Notes: a model not told the origin generated them from the sequence alone. Shown: positions 1-8,629, counted from the stretch's first letter. The stretch is DNA of 64,000 nt from Bacteroidota bacterium (GCA_018267385.1 JAFDYN010000007.1:496001-560000), one strand, 5' to 3'. Numbers and translations: made by a program.

Positions 1-2689
1 TAGACGACTCCTGCACCGGATTTGGCATGATGCTGACCTGCATGGCACCATCGCGGCTCGGTGTATGTATACCTGTCAGATCTGAGCGGGTATTGACAGT
101 AGTATTGGTCACTACGGCAGAGTTGTAGTCAAAATAGATGTAAGCTGTATTCTTTACTTCGGTGCCTAGCGGCAGGTTTGGCCTGGTATGCACAGTGTAG
201 TTTACAAATCCTTTGCTATTTGGCTCATCATGTACGCTATCCGGCAGATTGATATTCTCAAACCGGAAAGTGAGCAGACCGTTACCGGATAGAGAGAACT
301 TATAAGGATGACTGGAAGCACCGGGCACTACAGATGCCGGATCTACGTATGGAGATAGTGTGTCCTGTACTACTACGAGGTAGGCAGGTGCATTGCCGTC
401 ATTCTGGAAGCGTACAGTGTAGTGCAGTATATTATCTCCCTCTGCCAGAGGGCCTGCAGGGTAGACTGCCTTGTCATTAGGATCATGGGAGCCTACTACC
501 TCATCATAGATGCTTTCGGTATTGTCAGACGTGTTGCAGTCGCCGGCTGTGGGCGCTATCTGTGCCGTGCAGGCCAGGTACGATCCGAGCGTGAGGGTAT
601 TAGGCACGTTGAAGGTCATTTCTACACGCTGCCAGTTAGCGCCTGGGCTCAGGTTGCCTACATTCCAGGTCACAGTATGGGTCGCGTTGTCATAGCTGGT
701 ATAAGGAGGATTGGACGATACGAGTGTCAGATTAGGGTCATGCACGAAGCTCACTACAGTACCAGGTGCGCTGGCCTGTCCGGTATTGTAGTAGTACACC
801 CAGTAGTCCTTGGTAGAGCCGGGTATAGAGGTGCCGCAGCCTGCATGTACGCCCAGGTTGTAAGCCTGCGCACCGGGATCTATCGCAAAATCATTGCCTG
901 ACGAGGTCTGTCCTGATGATGCCAGAGATGCGGTGTGGCTCGAAGTACAGCTGCTGGTAGCGCAGCCAGAGTCGTTTGGCATACGGAGTGTGATAGTATA
1001 TGTACCTGGCAGTACTATCGCGTCATAGAATCCGCTGGTATCAGTACTCGCATACGAAACGCTGCCATTGCCAGCAGTGATCATAGCATAGGCGCTACCG
1101 ACAGATAGCTCACCTGCATCCCTGGTACAGTTGCTATTCGCATCGGTGTAGATGTAGCCGGTGATGTGGTCATAGCAGGATGGGTCGATATTGATGTAGA
1201 CTGTATCGTTATTGGAGTTGTGCTGAGGGATGCATCCATTAGCGTCGGTTACATCCACTACGGCTATCGTGTAGGGCTGCAGGCCTGTGATGGTCTGGCC
1301 CGTGCCCAGTACAATCGGACTGTTTGAAAACATATTGTGCCATACATATGTAAACGGCGCAGTACCTCCGGATCCCGATACGATAGCTGTGGCAGTACCG
1401 GTATACAGAGAGGTATCACATGATGAAGGTGTAGCAGTAGCGCTCACAGAGTATGCTGCCTCACCTCTCAGGGTATAGCTGGCAGTAGCCGTGCAGCCAT
1501 TCTGGTCCGTAGCGGTCACAGTATAGCTGCCTGCAGCCAGGTTGCTATGTATAGCAGCCGTACCTGAGCCTGCCGACCATGCATAGGTGTAAGTACCGGA
1601 ACCACTGTATGCATAGGCCTGTATAGTGCCATCTGCCACACCACAAGTAGGGTTGGTCACAGGGGCTATATAGGCACCAATGCCATTGCCGGTGTAGATA
1701 TTATAATATCCCGAACCCGTGCATCCATTGGCATCTGTCACAGTGACACCATATGATCCTGTAGCCAGGCCTGAGGCGATACTATCAGTAGATGCAGAAC
1801 CGCTCCAGTGCCAGGAGTAAGGTGCCTGTCCTGTCCTGATATGTATAGTGATAGTGCCGGTACTGCCTGTGCAGCCAGGATATTGTATCGTAGCGGAGCC
1901 GCCATTGGCGCTGTCTATAAAGAGCGCAGTATAGCCGATGTACTGCGAGGCAGCAGCTGTACAGCCGTTCCCATCTGTAGCGGTCACGGTGTAGAGGGTG
2001 CTATTAGGCAGATTGCTCACGCTGGTGCTGTTGCTACCGTTACTCCAATGGTAAGATGAGCTGCCCGTACCACCTGTGGCCAATGCTGTAAGCGTAGGAT
2101 TGCACGTAGGGCCGCTGGAGGTGATGCCTACTGCCAGCGAGCTAGAGGCGTATATATCTATAGAGTCAGTGGCAGCGGTACAGCCCGTAGCATCTGTCAC
2201 TGTCAAATAGTAGGAGCCACCTGCCAGACCGGAGAGAGAGCTCACATTGCCGGCGCCGTTACTCCATGCATAGGTATAGGGGGCAGTGCCACCTGAGACG
2301 GATGTCGTGATGGTGCCCTGATTGAGCGGGCAGGTGGTATTATGCGGCATCGGATTGATAATAATCCTGCTGCCTATGGCAAAACTGGCAAAGGCCGAGT
2401 CGCTTGCGCCGTATACATAGATGTTATAATTGCCCGGCGCCAGGCCTGAAAAGACCGGAGACGTCTGTGACGGGTAATACCCCGGACCCGAAAGATTGTA
2501 ATAGTGCGTGCCCGGATTACCACCAGTAAGTGTAAAAGTGACTGATGCGTCATTGCCGGTACAGGTACCGGTGACAGCCGGAGTGACGGTCAGCGTACTG
2601 GCATACCCGGCAGTAAATACCAGCAGCAGCAGTGCGGTCAGCCAACTGTGGACCGGGCCGCGCCTGCCTTGGTAGGAATGATTTCTCAT
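1..2689 (-). CDS. T9SS-secreted multi-repeat surface protein (SprB/PKD-like repeats), 3' end cut by window edge
   Basis: The reverse strand is open from an ATG at 2689 to base 1, about 896 residues, and runs off the window. A signal peptide with a hydrophobic stretch of Leu/Val/Ala is followed by about five Ser/Thr/Gly-rich repeats (near residues 110-450) of the type GGTAPYTYAWSNG...VTDxxGCT, typical of SprB-like repeats. A SdrD B-like domain (GYIYTDANSNCTRDAGE, near 500-555) follows, then a DUF7619-like C-terminal module beginning SHDPNDK (near 735-855). The last visible residues, SIMPNPVQESS, match the start of a type A T9SS sorting domain; the remaining 60-70 residues should lie outside the window. 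The protein is probably carried across the outer membrane and anchored or released as an adhesin-like protein. The TAnnTTTG element at 2730-2737 is a plausible promoter. Confidence 0.88.
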   Translation of the reverse strand, partial: MRNHSYQGRRGPVHSWLTALLLLVFTAGYASTLTVTPAVTGTCTGNDASVTFTLTGGNPGTHYYNLSGPGYYPSQTSPVFSGLAPGNYNIYVYGASDSAFASFAIGSRIIINPMPHNTTCPLNQGTITTSVSGGTAPYTYAWSNGAGNVSSLSGLAGGSYYLTVTDATGCTAATDSIDIYASSSLAVGITSSGPTCNPTLTALATGGTGSSSYHWSNGSNSTSVSNLPNSTLYTVTATDGNGCTAAASQYIGYTALFIDSANGGSATIQYPGCTGSTGTITIHIRTGQAPYSWHWSGSASTDSIASGLATGSYGVTVTDANGCTGSGYYNIYTGNGIGAYIAPVTNPTCGVADGTIQAYAYSGSGTYTYAWSAGSGTAAIHSNLAAGSYTVTATDQNGCTATASYTLRGEAAYSVSATATPSSCDTSLYTGTATAIVSGSGGTAPFTYVWHNMFSNSPIVLGTGQTITGLQPYTIAVVDVTDANGCIPQHNSNNDTVYINIDPSCYDHITGYIYTDANSNCTRDAGELSVGSAYAMITAGNGSVSYASTDTSGFYDAIVLPGTYTITLRMPNDSGCATSSCTSSHTASLASSGQTSSGNDFAIDPGAQAYNLGVHAGCGTSIPGSTKDYWVYYYNTGQASAPGTVVSFVHDPNLTLVSSNPPYTSYDNATHTVTWNVGNLSPGANWQRVEMTFNVPNTLTLGSYLACTAQIAPTAGDCNTSDNTESIYDEVVGSHDPNDKAVYPAGPLAEGDNILHYTVRFQNDGNAPAYLVVVQDTLSPYVDPASVVPGASSHPYKFSLSGNGLLTFRFENINLPDSVHDEPNSKGFVNYTVHTRPNLPLGTEVKNTAYIYFDYNSAVVTNTTVNTRSDLTGIHTPSRDGAMQVSIMPNPVQESS

Positions 2690-2997
2690 AGTTATTGTTT
2701 TTGATGTGTTTCTGAAATGATTTCTGATGCAAATGTAGGCCGGAGAATAAAGCAAAAGGGGAAGGATTTATAAAATCTTACCTATTCAGATTTGATTAGC
2801 TGATATTCTGTCAAAACAAAAACTGTTATAATTGAACCTTTCGCTTACCTGTTTAGGTCCAAAACGATTTACAGTTTTGTGACAAACACATTGAGACAGT
2901 TGTGTGTTGTACTTGTTTGTTGGTCAGTTCATTGTATTTGGTTAGGCTTTTTCAGCCAAACGACTGGTAGTAGTCTGATTTTCTAGGCGAAAAGTCC
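2690..2997. other. Intergenic region between divergent genes, AT-rich, no gene seen
   Basis: About 310 bases between the start of the secreted repeat protein (minus strand) and the atpG promoter. I see no open frame of useful length and no strong hairpin. The region carries the promoters of both divergent genes and is richer in A/T than its flanks. Confidence 0.5.
2730..2737 (-). promoter_or_regulatory. Candidate -7 element (TAnnTTTG) for the T9SS-secreted protein
   Basis: Read on the minus strand this is TACATTTG, the Bacteroidota -7 consensus, 41 bases ahead of the ATG at 2689. No TTG is found at the ideal 19-bp distance, so only the -7 half is supported. Confidence 0.4.
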
Positions 2998-3028
2998 TTT
3001 TGACAAGTGCCGGATTATCCTATTTTTG
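2998..3028 (+). promoter_or_regulatory. Promoter of atpG (TTTTG - 18 bp - TATTTTTG)
   Basis: TTTTG at 2998-3002 and TATTTTTG at 3021-3028 are separated by 18 bases, close to the Bacteroidota primary sigma factor consensus. The element ends 20 bases before the atpG ATG, giving a very short leader. It suggests that atpG here is transcribed apart from the other ATP synthase genes. Confidence 0.55.
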
Positions 3029-3047
3029 CAGCCGCAATTATTAACAA

Positions 3048-3950
3048 ATGGCAAACCTCAAAGAAGTACGCGGGCGCATAGCCAGTGTCAATACGACCTC
3101 TCAGATCACCAAGGCGATGAAGCTGGTATCAGCCTCTAAGCTGAAGCGCGCCCAGGACCGCATCCTCATGATGCGTCCGTACTCAGAGAAGCTGAACTAT
3201 ATCCTGGGTAATATCATGGACGCGCTCAAGGGCGAAGACATAGGCCTGGCGGTAAACGTAAAGCGGGAGCCTAAGAATATCCTGATCGTACTGATCACCT
3301 CTGACAAGGGCCTCTGTGGTGGATTCAACTCAAACCTGATCAAGACCGCTACCCGCCTGCTCAATACGACCTATGCTGCACAGCGCAAGGCCGGCAAAGT
3401 AACCATGATGTTTGTAGGCAAGAAAGGCTATGATGCCTTCAAGAGGTCTACAGAGATCACGCTCAATACTGACTATGTGAACCTGATGAACGGCGTGACC
3501 TTTGAAAGCTCTCAGGAGGTTTCTACCAAGATCACTAATGACTTCCTCGCTGCCAAATATGATGTAGTAGAGCTGGTATATGCCAAGTTCATCAACGCGG
3601 CTACGCAGGACTTTATGGTAGAGCGTTTCCTGCCTGTAGAGAAGCAGGAAGAAACAGGTACTACTACCTCTTCCAAGATCAAGAACGAATATATCTTCCA
3701 GCCTGACAAGCAGACCCTGCTGGAGGAGCTGGCACCTAAGATCCTGAATACGCAATTCTTCAAGGCGCTGCTCGACACCAATGCATCTGAGCATGGTGCG
3801 CGTATGGTGGCCATGGAGTCTGCCACCAACAATGCCAATGAACTGATCCGCTCGCTCAAGATCCTGTATAACCGCGAGCGCCAGGCAGCTATCACCAAGG
3901 AGATCCTCGAGATCGTAGGCGGTGCCGCAGCGCTGGAGGAGAACGGTTGA
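3048..3950 (+). CDS. atpG: ATP synthase F1 gamma subunit
   Basis: A protein of 300 residues, a normal length for F1 gamma. The N-terminus (LKEVRGRIASVNTTSQITKAM KLVSASKLKRAQ) is the diagnostic start of the central rotor stalk helix, and the C-terminus (ESATNNANELI...YNRERQAAITKEILEIVGGAAAL) forms the partner helix that turns inside the alpha3beta3 head. It couples proton flow through Fo to ATP synthesis at the inner membrane. The neighbours are not ATP synthase genes on the right side; atpH and atpA would be expected on the left in a standard operon, but a surface protein lies there instead. A promoter of its own is visible at 2998-3028. The identification is secure. Confidence 0.98.
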   Translation: MANLKEVRGRIASVNTTSQITKAMKLVSASKLKRAQDRILMMRPYSEKLNYILGNIMDALKGEDIGLAVNVKREPKNILIVLITSDKGLCGGFNSNLIKTATRLLNTTYAAQRKAGKVTMMFVGKKGYDAFKRSTEITLNTDYVNLMNGVTFESSQEVSTKITNDFLAAKYDVVELVYAKFINAATQDFMVERFLPVEKQEETGTTTSSKIKNEYIFQPDKQTLLEELAPKILNTQFFKALLDTNASEHGARMVAMESATNNANELIRSLKILYNRERQAAITKEILEIVGGAAALEENG

Positions 3951-3974
3951 TCGTAGTGCGCATTCCATTCGGCT

Positions 3975-4010
3975 GTTGTCTATTGTCTAACGTCTAATAT
4001 CTAACGTCTG
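3975..4010 (+). repeat. Short degenerate tandem repeat (GTCTAAC/GTCTATT-type) between atpG and scpB
   Basis: Between 3975 and 4010 the sequence consists of near-copies of a 6-9 base word: GTCTATT, GTCTAAC, GTCTAAT, ATCTAAC, GTCTG. It stops two bases before the scpB start codon and so occupies the place where a ribosome binding site would lie. Confidence 0.7.
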
Positions 4011-4012
4011 TA

Positions 4013-4678
4013 ATGGAGAATCTCCATCAACATATCGAGGCCCTGATCTTCAGCAGTGACACAGCAGTCACCAAGGCTGACCTGATAGAGTGTATCAAAA
4101 AGCTCGATCCGGAGGCTGTGATCAATATGGACATCCTCGATAGCGTACTGCTGGAGATAGAGAATAAGTATAAGGATGACTTCTTCTCCTTTGAGCTGCG
4201 GGTGATAGGTGGCGGCTATCAGTTTTTCTCCAAGCCTGCCTACCACAAGACCGTCTCTATCCTCATAGGCCAGAAAGAAAAGAAGCGCCTCTCTACAGCG
4301 GCCATCGAGACACTGGCCATCATAGCCTACAAGGGTCCTATCACTAAAGCTGAGTGCGAAGCCATACGCGGTGTCAACTCTGACTACTCTGTTCAGAAAC
4401 TCCTTGAGAAAGAACTGATAGAAGTAGCAGGCCGTGTAGAAGATGCGGTAGGTAAACCTGTGCTCTATCGCGTTACTCCCCTCTTCCTCGATTACTTTGG
4501 TATAAATAGCACTAAGGAACTCCCTAAACTGAAAGACATCATCGCACCTGAGGATGATAATACCATCGGTACACAAGCAGAACTCATCTCTGACATCATG
4601 CCTGCCACAGAGGTCGAAGAAACACCTGCATCTCCTGAGACACCTGCCTCAGATGAGATCATAGAGACGGAGGAATAA
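4013..4678 (+). CDS. scpB: Segregation and condensation protein B
   Basis: A protein of 221 residues. The core (IEALIFSSDTAVTK near the start, LSTAAIETLAIIAYKGPITKAECEAIRGVNSD at about 95-125, LLEKELIEVAGRVEDAVGKPVLYRVT at about 128-155) is the paired winged-helix signature of ScpB, the kleisin-associated subunit of the SMC-ScpAB condensin that compacts and segregates the chromosome. The final 45 residues are an acidic Glu/Thr/Pro-rich tail without a recognisable domain, common in this phylum. The ATG at 4013 directly follows a short tandem repeat, and there is no visible Shine-Dalgarno sequence. ScpA is not in the window. Confidence 0.95.
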   Translation: MENLHQHIEALIFSSDTAVTKADLIECIKKLDPEAVINMDILDSVLLEIENKYKDDFFSFELRVIGGGYQFFSKPAYHKTVSILIGQKEKKRLSTAAIETLAIIAYKGPITKAECEAIRGVNSDYSVQKLLEKELIEVAGRVEDAVGKPVLYRVTPLFLDYFGINSTKELPKLKDIIAPEDDNTIGTQAELISDIMPATEVEETPASPETPASDEIIETEE

Positions 4679-4765
4679 CCACCTTTATCTTCACAATACA
4701 ATTTTAAGATTCGCGTTATCTGGCTGGATTTTTTCTTCGCTATCTATAAACCTTATATTATTACC

Positions 4766-5467
4766 ATGAAAACACTTTCCATACTACTACTTGGTATATG
4801 CCTGCTCTCGGCAGATCTGTATGCACAAACAGAAAACAACCTTTATATAGGATTGAATACCGGCGCAGGGTCGTCCATACAATGGACAACGGTAAAGGAT
4901 GTATTACTTACAGACGATCAGGGGAATCCTACAGTCAAAGGTGATTTCAAATTCAGGATGCTGGGATATCATGTCCCTGTTACTGTGCCTATTCAGTTTG
5001 GCCGGGGCAAATGGCGGGCAGGCATTGACCTGGGGTACGAGTACGTACACTTCGTGAGAGTTAATCCTCCTATGATCACGGCATCATCTGCCCCCTATGA
5101 GACACCTCAGATCAATGTCTCCTATCACCTCTTCAAGGCCGGTGCAAACTTTGAGTACGACCTCTGGAGCAAAAAGGGAAATACGATAGGTATCTCTGTA
5201 AAAGCTGGATACTATAGCATCGTAAAGTACAGCTATTCTACCATGCTTTTTCACCCTCCATTTGTGTATGGATCAGTCGGACTACAGGGCACGCGTGAGT
5301 TGCCTCATGGGTTTCTCTTTACGTATGGTGTTAATTTCGCCGTTCAGGGATACAGGTATTATTATCCTTATGGCAATGTAGGTAAAGGTTCATCTGTGCT
5401 TTTCCAGCCGGAGCTAGTAGTTGGATTTAAAAAGCGTATTTCCTTAAGCAAGAAAGCAAAAAAATAA
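4766..5467 (+). CDS. Predicted outer-membrane beta-barrel protein
   Basis: A protein of 233 residues with a clear signal peptide (MKTLSILLLGICLLSADLYAQ, cleavage after the AQ). The mature part alternates short aromatic-rich strands (YIGLNTGAG, KAGYYSIVKYSYS, FLFTYGVNFAVQGYRYYYPYG) and ends in basic residues after VVGFKKRISL. This pattern fits an 8- to 10-stranded porin-like barrel of the PorT/outer-membrane protein beta-barrel type, but I cannot assign a named family. It stands alone, convergent with radA 13 bases downstream, with no terminator visible between them. Confidence 0.65.
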   Translation: MKTLSILLLGICLLSADLYAQTENNLYIGLNTGAGSSIQWTTVKDVLLTDDQGNPTVKGDFKFRMLGYHVPVTVPIQFGRGKWRAGIDLGYEYVHFVRVNPPMITASSAPYETPQINVSYHLFKAGANFEYDLWSKKGNTIGISVKAGYYSIVKYSYSTMLFHPPFVYGSVGLQGTRELPHGFLFTYGVNFAVQGYRYYYPYGNVGKGSSVLFQPELVVGFKKRISLSKKAKK

Positions 5468-5480
5468 TCCGGCACTTGTC

Positions 5481-6845
5481 CTAAAACAAATGCGCGACCA
5501 GTTGCTCTATCTTGCTGATGCTGATCACCTCTATTTTAAACTTGGAGGTATCTATTCCTTTGTGGCTATACTTTGAGATAAAGATCTGATCAAAGCCCAG
5601 CTTGTCTGCCTCCGCTATGCGCTGCTCTATACGATTCACTGCACGTATCTCACCACTCAGGCCTACCTCTGCGGCAAAGGCGATCTTGGCTGGTACTACT
5701 TTGTCCTCATAAGATGAGATCAGGGCTGCGATCACAGCGAGATCTATAGCCGGATCATCTACATACATACCACCGGCTATATTCAGAAAGACATCCTTAG
5801 TGCCAAAACGGAAGCCGGAGCGCTTCTCGAGTACTGCGAGCAGCATACCCATCCGCTTTACGTCAAAACCCGTGGCAGAGCGCTGTGGCGTGCCGTAGAA
5901 AGCGGGTGTGACGAGGGCCTGCGTCTCTATCAGGAATGGGCGCATTCCCTCTATCATCGCTGCGATGGTGATACCGCTAGGCTGCTCGTCACGATGCGTG
6001 AGCAATATCTCAGAGGGATTCAGTACAGGCCGTAGGCCGGTGCCCTGCATCTCATAGATACCTATCTCAGAGGTAGAGCCAAAACGGTTCTTGATCGTGC
6101 GCAAGATGCGGTAGGTATAGTTGCGGTCTCCCTCAAACTGAAGGACCGTATCCACGATATGCTCCAGCGTTTTGGGTCCAGCTATAGAGCCATCCTTAGT
6201 GATATGCCCTATGAGGAAGATCGGTATATGCGACTCCTTCGCAAAGCGCTGCATCTCACCTGTACACTCGCGTATCTGAGAGATGCTACCAGGTGTAGAC
6301 TCGATATAAATAGAGTGAAGCGTCTGCACAGAGTCTACGATGATCAGGTCCGGCTCCAGCTCATGTGCATGCTTGAAGATGGATTGCGTATTGGTCTCAG
6401 TGAGTACATAGCAGTCATTATTGGTCACACCCATGCGGTCCGCGCGCATCTTGATCTGCCGGTCGCTCTCCTCTCCGCTCACGTAGAGGATCGTTTTGCC
6501 GCTCAGGTTGGCCGCCAGCTGTAGCATGAGCGTAGACTTGCCTATGCCCGGCTCGCCACCTATCAGCACGAGCGAACCTGGCACGATACCACCGCCCAGC
6601 ACGCGGTCCAGCTCTGTATCATGCGTGACGAGGCGGACTGTCTGCGTCTCAGAGATATTCTGCAGCGCTATGGGTACGACATCACTTTTGGGCGAGAAGC
6701 CGCGCTCTTTAGAGCGCTCCTCCTCGCGGTTGATTACTTCCTCTACATAGGTATTCCATTCGCCGCAGACGGGGCATTTGCCCAGCCACTTTGGGCTCTG
6801 ATTGCCACAACTCTGACAGATATATAAGGTGCGTGATTTTGCCAT
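5481..6845 (-). CDS. radA: DNA repair protein RadA
   Basis: A protein of 454 residues starting MAKSRTLYICQSCGN. The frame remains open upstream to 7031, but RadA length and the conserved start place initiation at 6845, where the extra 62 residues have no similarity to the family. A four-cysteine zinc motif (CQSCG...CPVCGEW, residues 11-27) is followed by a RecA-like core with Walker A GGEPGIGKST, Walker B-like LIIVDSVQT and the RadA-specific KNRFGSTSEIG motif, then a Lon protease-like C-terminal domain. RadA promotes branch migration during recombinational repair. It is transcribed away from the yceD-rpmF pair. Confidence 0.97.
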   Translation of the reverse strand: MAKSRTLYICQSCGNQSPKWLGKCPVCGEWNTYVEEVINREEERSKERGFSPKSDVVPIALQNISETQTVRLVTHDTELDRVLGGGIVPGSLVLIGGEPGIGKSTLMLQLAANLSGKTILYVSGEESDRQIKMRADRMGVTNNDCYVLTETNTQSIFKHAHELEPDLIIVDSVQTLHSIYIESTPGSISQIRECTGEMQRFAKESHIPIFLIGHITKDGSIAGPKTLEHIVDTVLQFEGDRNYTYRILRTIKNRFGSTSEIGIYEMQGTGLRPVLNPSEILLTHRDEQPSGITIAAMIEGMRPFLIETQALVTPAFYGTPQRSATGFDVKRMGMLLAVLEKRSGFRFGTKDVFLNIAGGMYVDDPAIDLAVIAALISSYEDKVVPAKIAFAAEVGLSGEIRAVNRIEQRIAEADKLGFDQIFISKYSHKGIDTSKFKIEVISISKIEQLVAHLF

Positions 6846-6950
6846 GATCTTATGGGTGGTGAAGATAAGGATTTGCAGCGCAAGGGATTTGCGCAGTGAT
6901 GCAGGCATCCCGGGCTTCTGCAGGGGAGGTGCAGAAATGTCCTCCCACGC

Positions 6951-6980
6951 TTGCACTTTTCCACATTTTGTGTATCTTTG
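6951..6980 (+). promoter_or_regulatory. Promoter of yceD-rpmF (TTG - 19 bp - TATCTTTG)
   Basis: TTG at 6951-6953 and TATCTTTG at 6973-6980 are exactly 19 bases apart, a full match to the Bacteroidota promoter consensus. It lies 58 bases before the GTG start at 7039 and inside the non-coding upstream extension of the radA frame, supporting the shorter radA start. Confidence 0.75.
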
Positions 6981-7038
6981 CAATCCTTTTTTGGAAAACG
7001 TCTCTGAACAAGAGACGGGGTGACTAAACATAGCGGCT

Positions 7039-7578
7039 GTGAAGAATCTGAGGGAATTTCAGATCCCATACGTGGGGTTGAGGCTAGGGGTACATCAGTT
7101 TGAGTACCAGATCGACGCCGGGTTTTTCAGGCATTTTGAGGAGTCGCCCATCTCCGACTGCGCTGTCAAGGTGCGGCTGGAGTTCGAAAAAGCAGAGACG
7201 CTCTTTACCTTGAGATTTTATATAGACGGTACGGTCCGTGTGGCCTGCGATACCTGTCTGGAGGCGTTTGACAAGGAGATATTCGGAGATTTCCAGTGCC
7301 TGGTCAAATATTCAGACGAGCTGAGCAAGGGAACGAATGACGATGATGAGATCATCTACATCTCCCGCGATGAGAGCCACATAGACATCTCGCACCTGGT
7401 ATATGAATACATCATACTCTGCCTGCCTATGCAGCTGCAGGGCTGCAAGGAGCCGGGTACCGACCCGCGCTGCAATCAGGATGTGATCAAAAGGCTGAAG
7501 CAAAGTCCGCTCAATGAGCCGGGCGAGGTAGACCCGCGCTGGGCAGAGTTGAATAAGTTGAAGTTCGATAAAGATTAA
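7039..7578 (+). CDS. YceD/DUF177 family protein, cotranscribed with L32
   Basis: A protein of 179 residues that begins with GTG at 7039; no upstream in-frame ATG exists. It shows the DUF177/YceD pattern: an N-terminal beta region, then VACDTCLEAFD (near residue 70) with the family CxxC, and an acidic segment followed by the conserved ISHLVYEYIILCLPMQ. YceD homologues are linked to 23S rRNA accumulation and ribosome assembly and almost always precede rpmF, as here (23 bases apart). A full promoter is visible upstream. The exact molecular role remains unclear in the literature. Confidence 0.88.
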   Translation: MKNLREFQIPYVGLRLGVHQFEYQIDAGFFRHFEESPISDCAVKVRLEFEKAETLFTLRFYIDGTVRVACDTCLEAFDKEIFGDFQCLVKYSDELSKGTNDDDEIIYISRDESHIDISHLVYEYIILCLPMQLQGCKEPGTDPRCNQDVIKRLKQSPLNEPGEVDPRWAELNKLKFDKD

Positions 7579-7601
7579 ATAAAAAGATAAAATAACGCGT
7601 C

Positions 7602-7790
7602 ATGCCACATCCTAAACACAGGATCTCCAAGCAGAGAAGAGATAAGAGAAGGACCCACTACAAGTCTGAGGCTCCTACTACATCTGTAGATACACTGAGC
7701 GGCGAGTCTCACCTGCGCCACCGTGCCCACTGGAGTGAAGACAAACTGATCTATCGTGGCAAAGTCCTCGTAGACAAGTCTGGTAACTAA
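7602..7790 (+). CDS. rpmF: 50S ribosomal protein L32
   Basis: A protein of 62 residues, typical of L32. It opens [21 protein letters not shown] and ends with the short basic-hydrophobic segment [14 protein letters not shown]. It follows the YceD/DUF177 gene by 23 bases and is closed by a strong terminator at 7827-7856, so the pair forms one transcript. The zinc-ribbon cysteines found in some L32 proteins are absent, indicating the cysteine-free, zinc-independent form. Confidence 0.97.
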   Translation: MPHPKHRISKQRRDKRRTHYKSEAPTTSVDTLSGESHLRHRAHWSEDKLIYRGKVLVDKSGN

Positions 7791-7826
7791 GATCCACCAG
7801 CACCACTCGGTTTATAATATACCTGA

Positions 7827-7856
7827 CCCCTCACGGCCCGGCCGCTGAGGGGTTTT
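7827..7856 (+). terminator. Rho-independent terminator after rpmF
   Basis: A hairpin with arms CCCCTCA (7827-7833) and TGAGGGG (7846-7852), extended by an inner GGCC/GGCC pairing, is followed by TTTT. It lies 36 bases after the rpmF stop. Confidence 0.85.
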
Positions 7857-7927
7857 GTGTTTGCGGTTATTGATGATGTGTTATTATTTGTATTTGATTG
7901 AATGTCAATTACAAATGATTCTCCTTC

Positions 7928-8098
7928 AGTCGGAAAACTTGCTCCCCACAGCGCCCGAATGGCATCTCCCGACCCTCGTCCTCCGTCCCTCGCCACTTGC
8001 TCTACAGTCGGAAAACTTGTCCCTGGCCTCGCCTATAGGGCCATCACCCGACCCTCGTCCTCCGTCCCAGCTACCTCCTCCTATAGTCGGAAAACTTG
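7928..8098 (+). repeat. Degenerate 78-79 bp tandem repeat, about 2.5 copies
   Basis: The 14-mer AGTCGGAAAACTTG occurs at 7928-7941, 8006-8019 and 8085-8098, spaced 78 and 79 bases. A second block, CCCGACCCTCGTCCTCCGTC, occurs at 7968 and again at 8047, also 79 bases apart. The region is strongly C/T-rich on the plus strand. It fills the gap between the rpmF terminator and the DUF2177 gene. The frame happens to be open through it, but no coding signature is seen. Confidence 0.8.
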
Positions 8099-8180
8099 CC
8101 CCCCGGTACCTGTCGAACCATCCGAGCCTGCCGCCTGTTTATGGTACGGGTCTTGCACGATCCCATCTAAACCATACAAT

Positions 8181-8579
8181 ATGAAGCTCCTTTGGGTCTA
8201 CCTCATCGCTACCGCCATTTTCTTTGCCATAGACATGGTCTGGATCGGCTTTGTAGCGCGCTCATTCTATAAGGAAAAGCTCGGCTACCTCCTGGCTGAG
8301 CAGCCCCGCTGGGCGGCCGCTATCATCTTCTACCTCATCTACATAGGGGGCATCCTTTTCTTTGCTGTGGTGCCGGCCCTGCGGGAGCAGGTATGGACTA
8401 CTGCCCTGGTGAATGGCGCCGTGCTCGGCCTGCTCTGCTATGCCACCTATGACCTGACCAATCTGGCTACCATAGCCCGCTTCCCGGTGGTGGTGGTCAT
8501 CGTAGACATCCTCTGGGGTATCTTCCTCACGGCCGCTGTATCGACCATCACCTTTCTCATAGGCTCCCGCATAGGGTAA
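8181..8579 (+). CDS. DUF2177 family integral membrane protein
   Basis: A protein of 132 residues starting MKLLWVYLIATAIFFAIDMVWIG, with four predicted membrane helices. The sequence FFAIDMVWIGFVARSFYKEKLGYLL and the later LLCYATYDLTNLATIARFP are characteristic of DUF2177, a family of unknown function. The frame extends upstream to 7902, but that part translates the 79-bp tandem repeat and is not conserved-looking, so the ATG at 8181 is chosen. The gene stands alone between the repeat and the receptor gene. Confidence 0.85.
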   Translation: MKLLWVYLIATAIFFAIDMVWIGFVARSFYKEKLGYLLAEQPRWAAAIIFYLIYIGGILFFAVVPALREQVWTTALVNGAVLGLLCYATYDLTNLATIARFPVVVVIVDILWGIFLTAAVSTITFLIGSRIG

Positions 8580-8621
8580 GGAACGCTGCTATCTGGCCTA
8601 CCACACCTCTGCGGGTAATGC

Positions 8622-8629
8622 TATATTTG
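8622..8629 (+). promoter_or_regulatory. Candidate -7 element (TATATTTG) for the TonB-type receptor gene
   Basis: TATATTTG matches TAnnTTTG. A GTG at 8634 lies only five bases downstream and would fall at or before the transcription start, which favours the ATG at 8655 as the true start. No TTG sits at 19 bp upstream, so the support is partial. Confidence 0.45.

Noticed and set aside
422-901. Plus-strand open frames between 422 and 2059
   Set aside because: They lie opposite the continuous minus-strand secreted repeat protein, whose signal peptide, repeats and sorting signal are coherent; the plus-strand frames are shadows.
3330-3968. Long minus-strand frame opposite atpG
   Set aside because: It is an antisense shadow of the well-conserved atpG coding sequence and has no independent start signal or domain.
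6846-7031. Upstream part of the radA frame
   Set aside because: It has no RadA similarity and overlaps the yceD promoter; the ATG at 6845 begins the conserved zinc-finger region.
7928-8098. CRISPR array
   Set aside because: Only three partial repeats at 78-79 bp spacing, with the intervening sequence itself repeated; no cas genes are seen.
7902-8180. N-terminal extension of the DUF2177 protein
   Set aside because: The extension translates the 79-bp tandem repeat and lacks any family-like sequence; the ATG at 8181 matches the family start.
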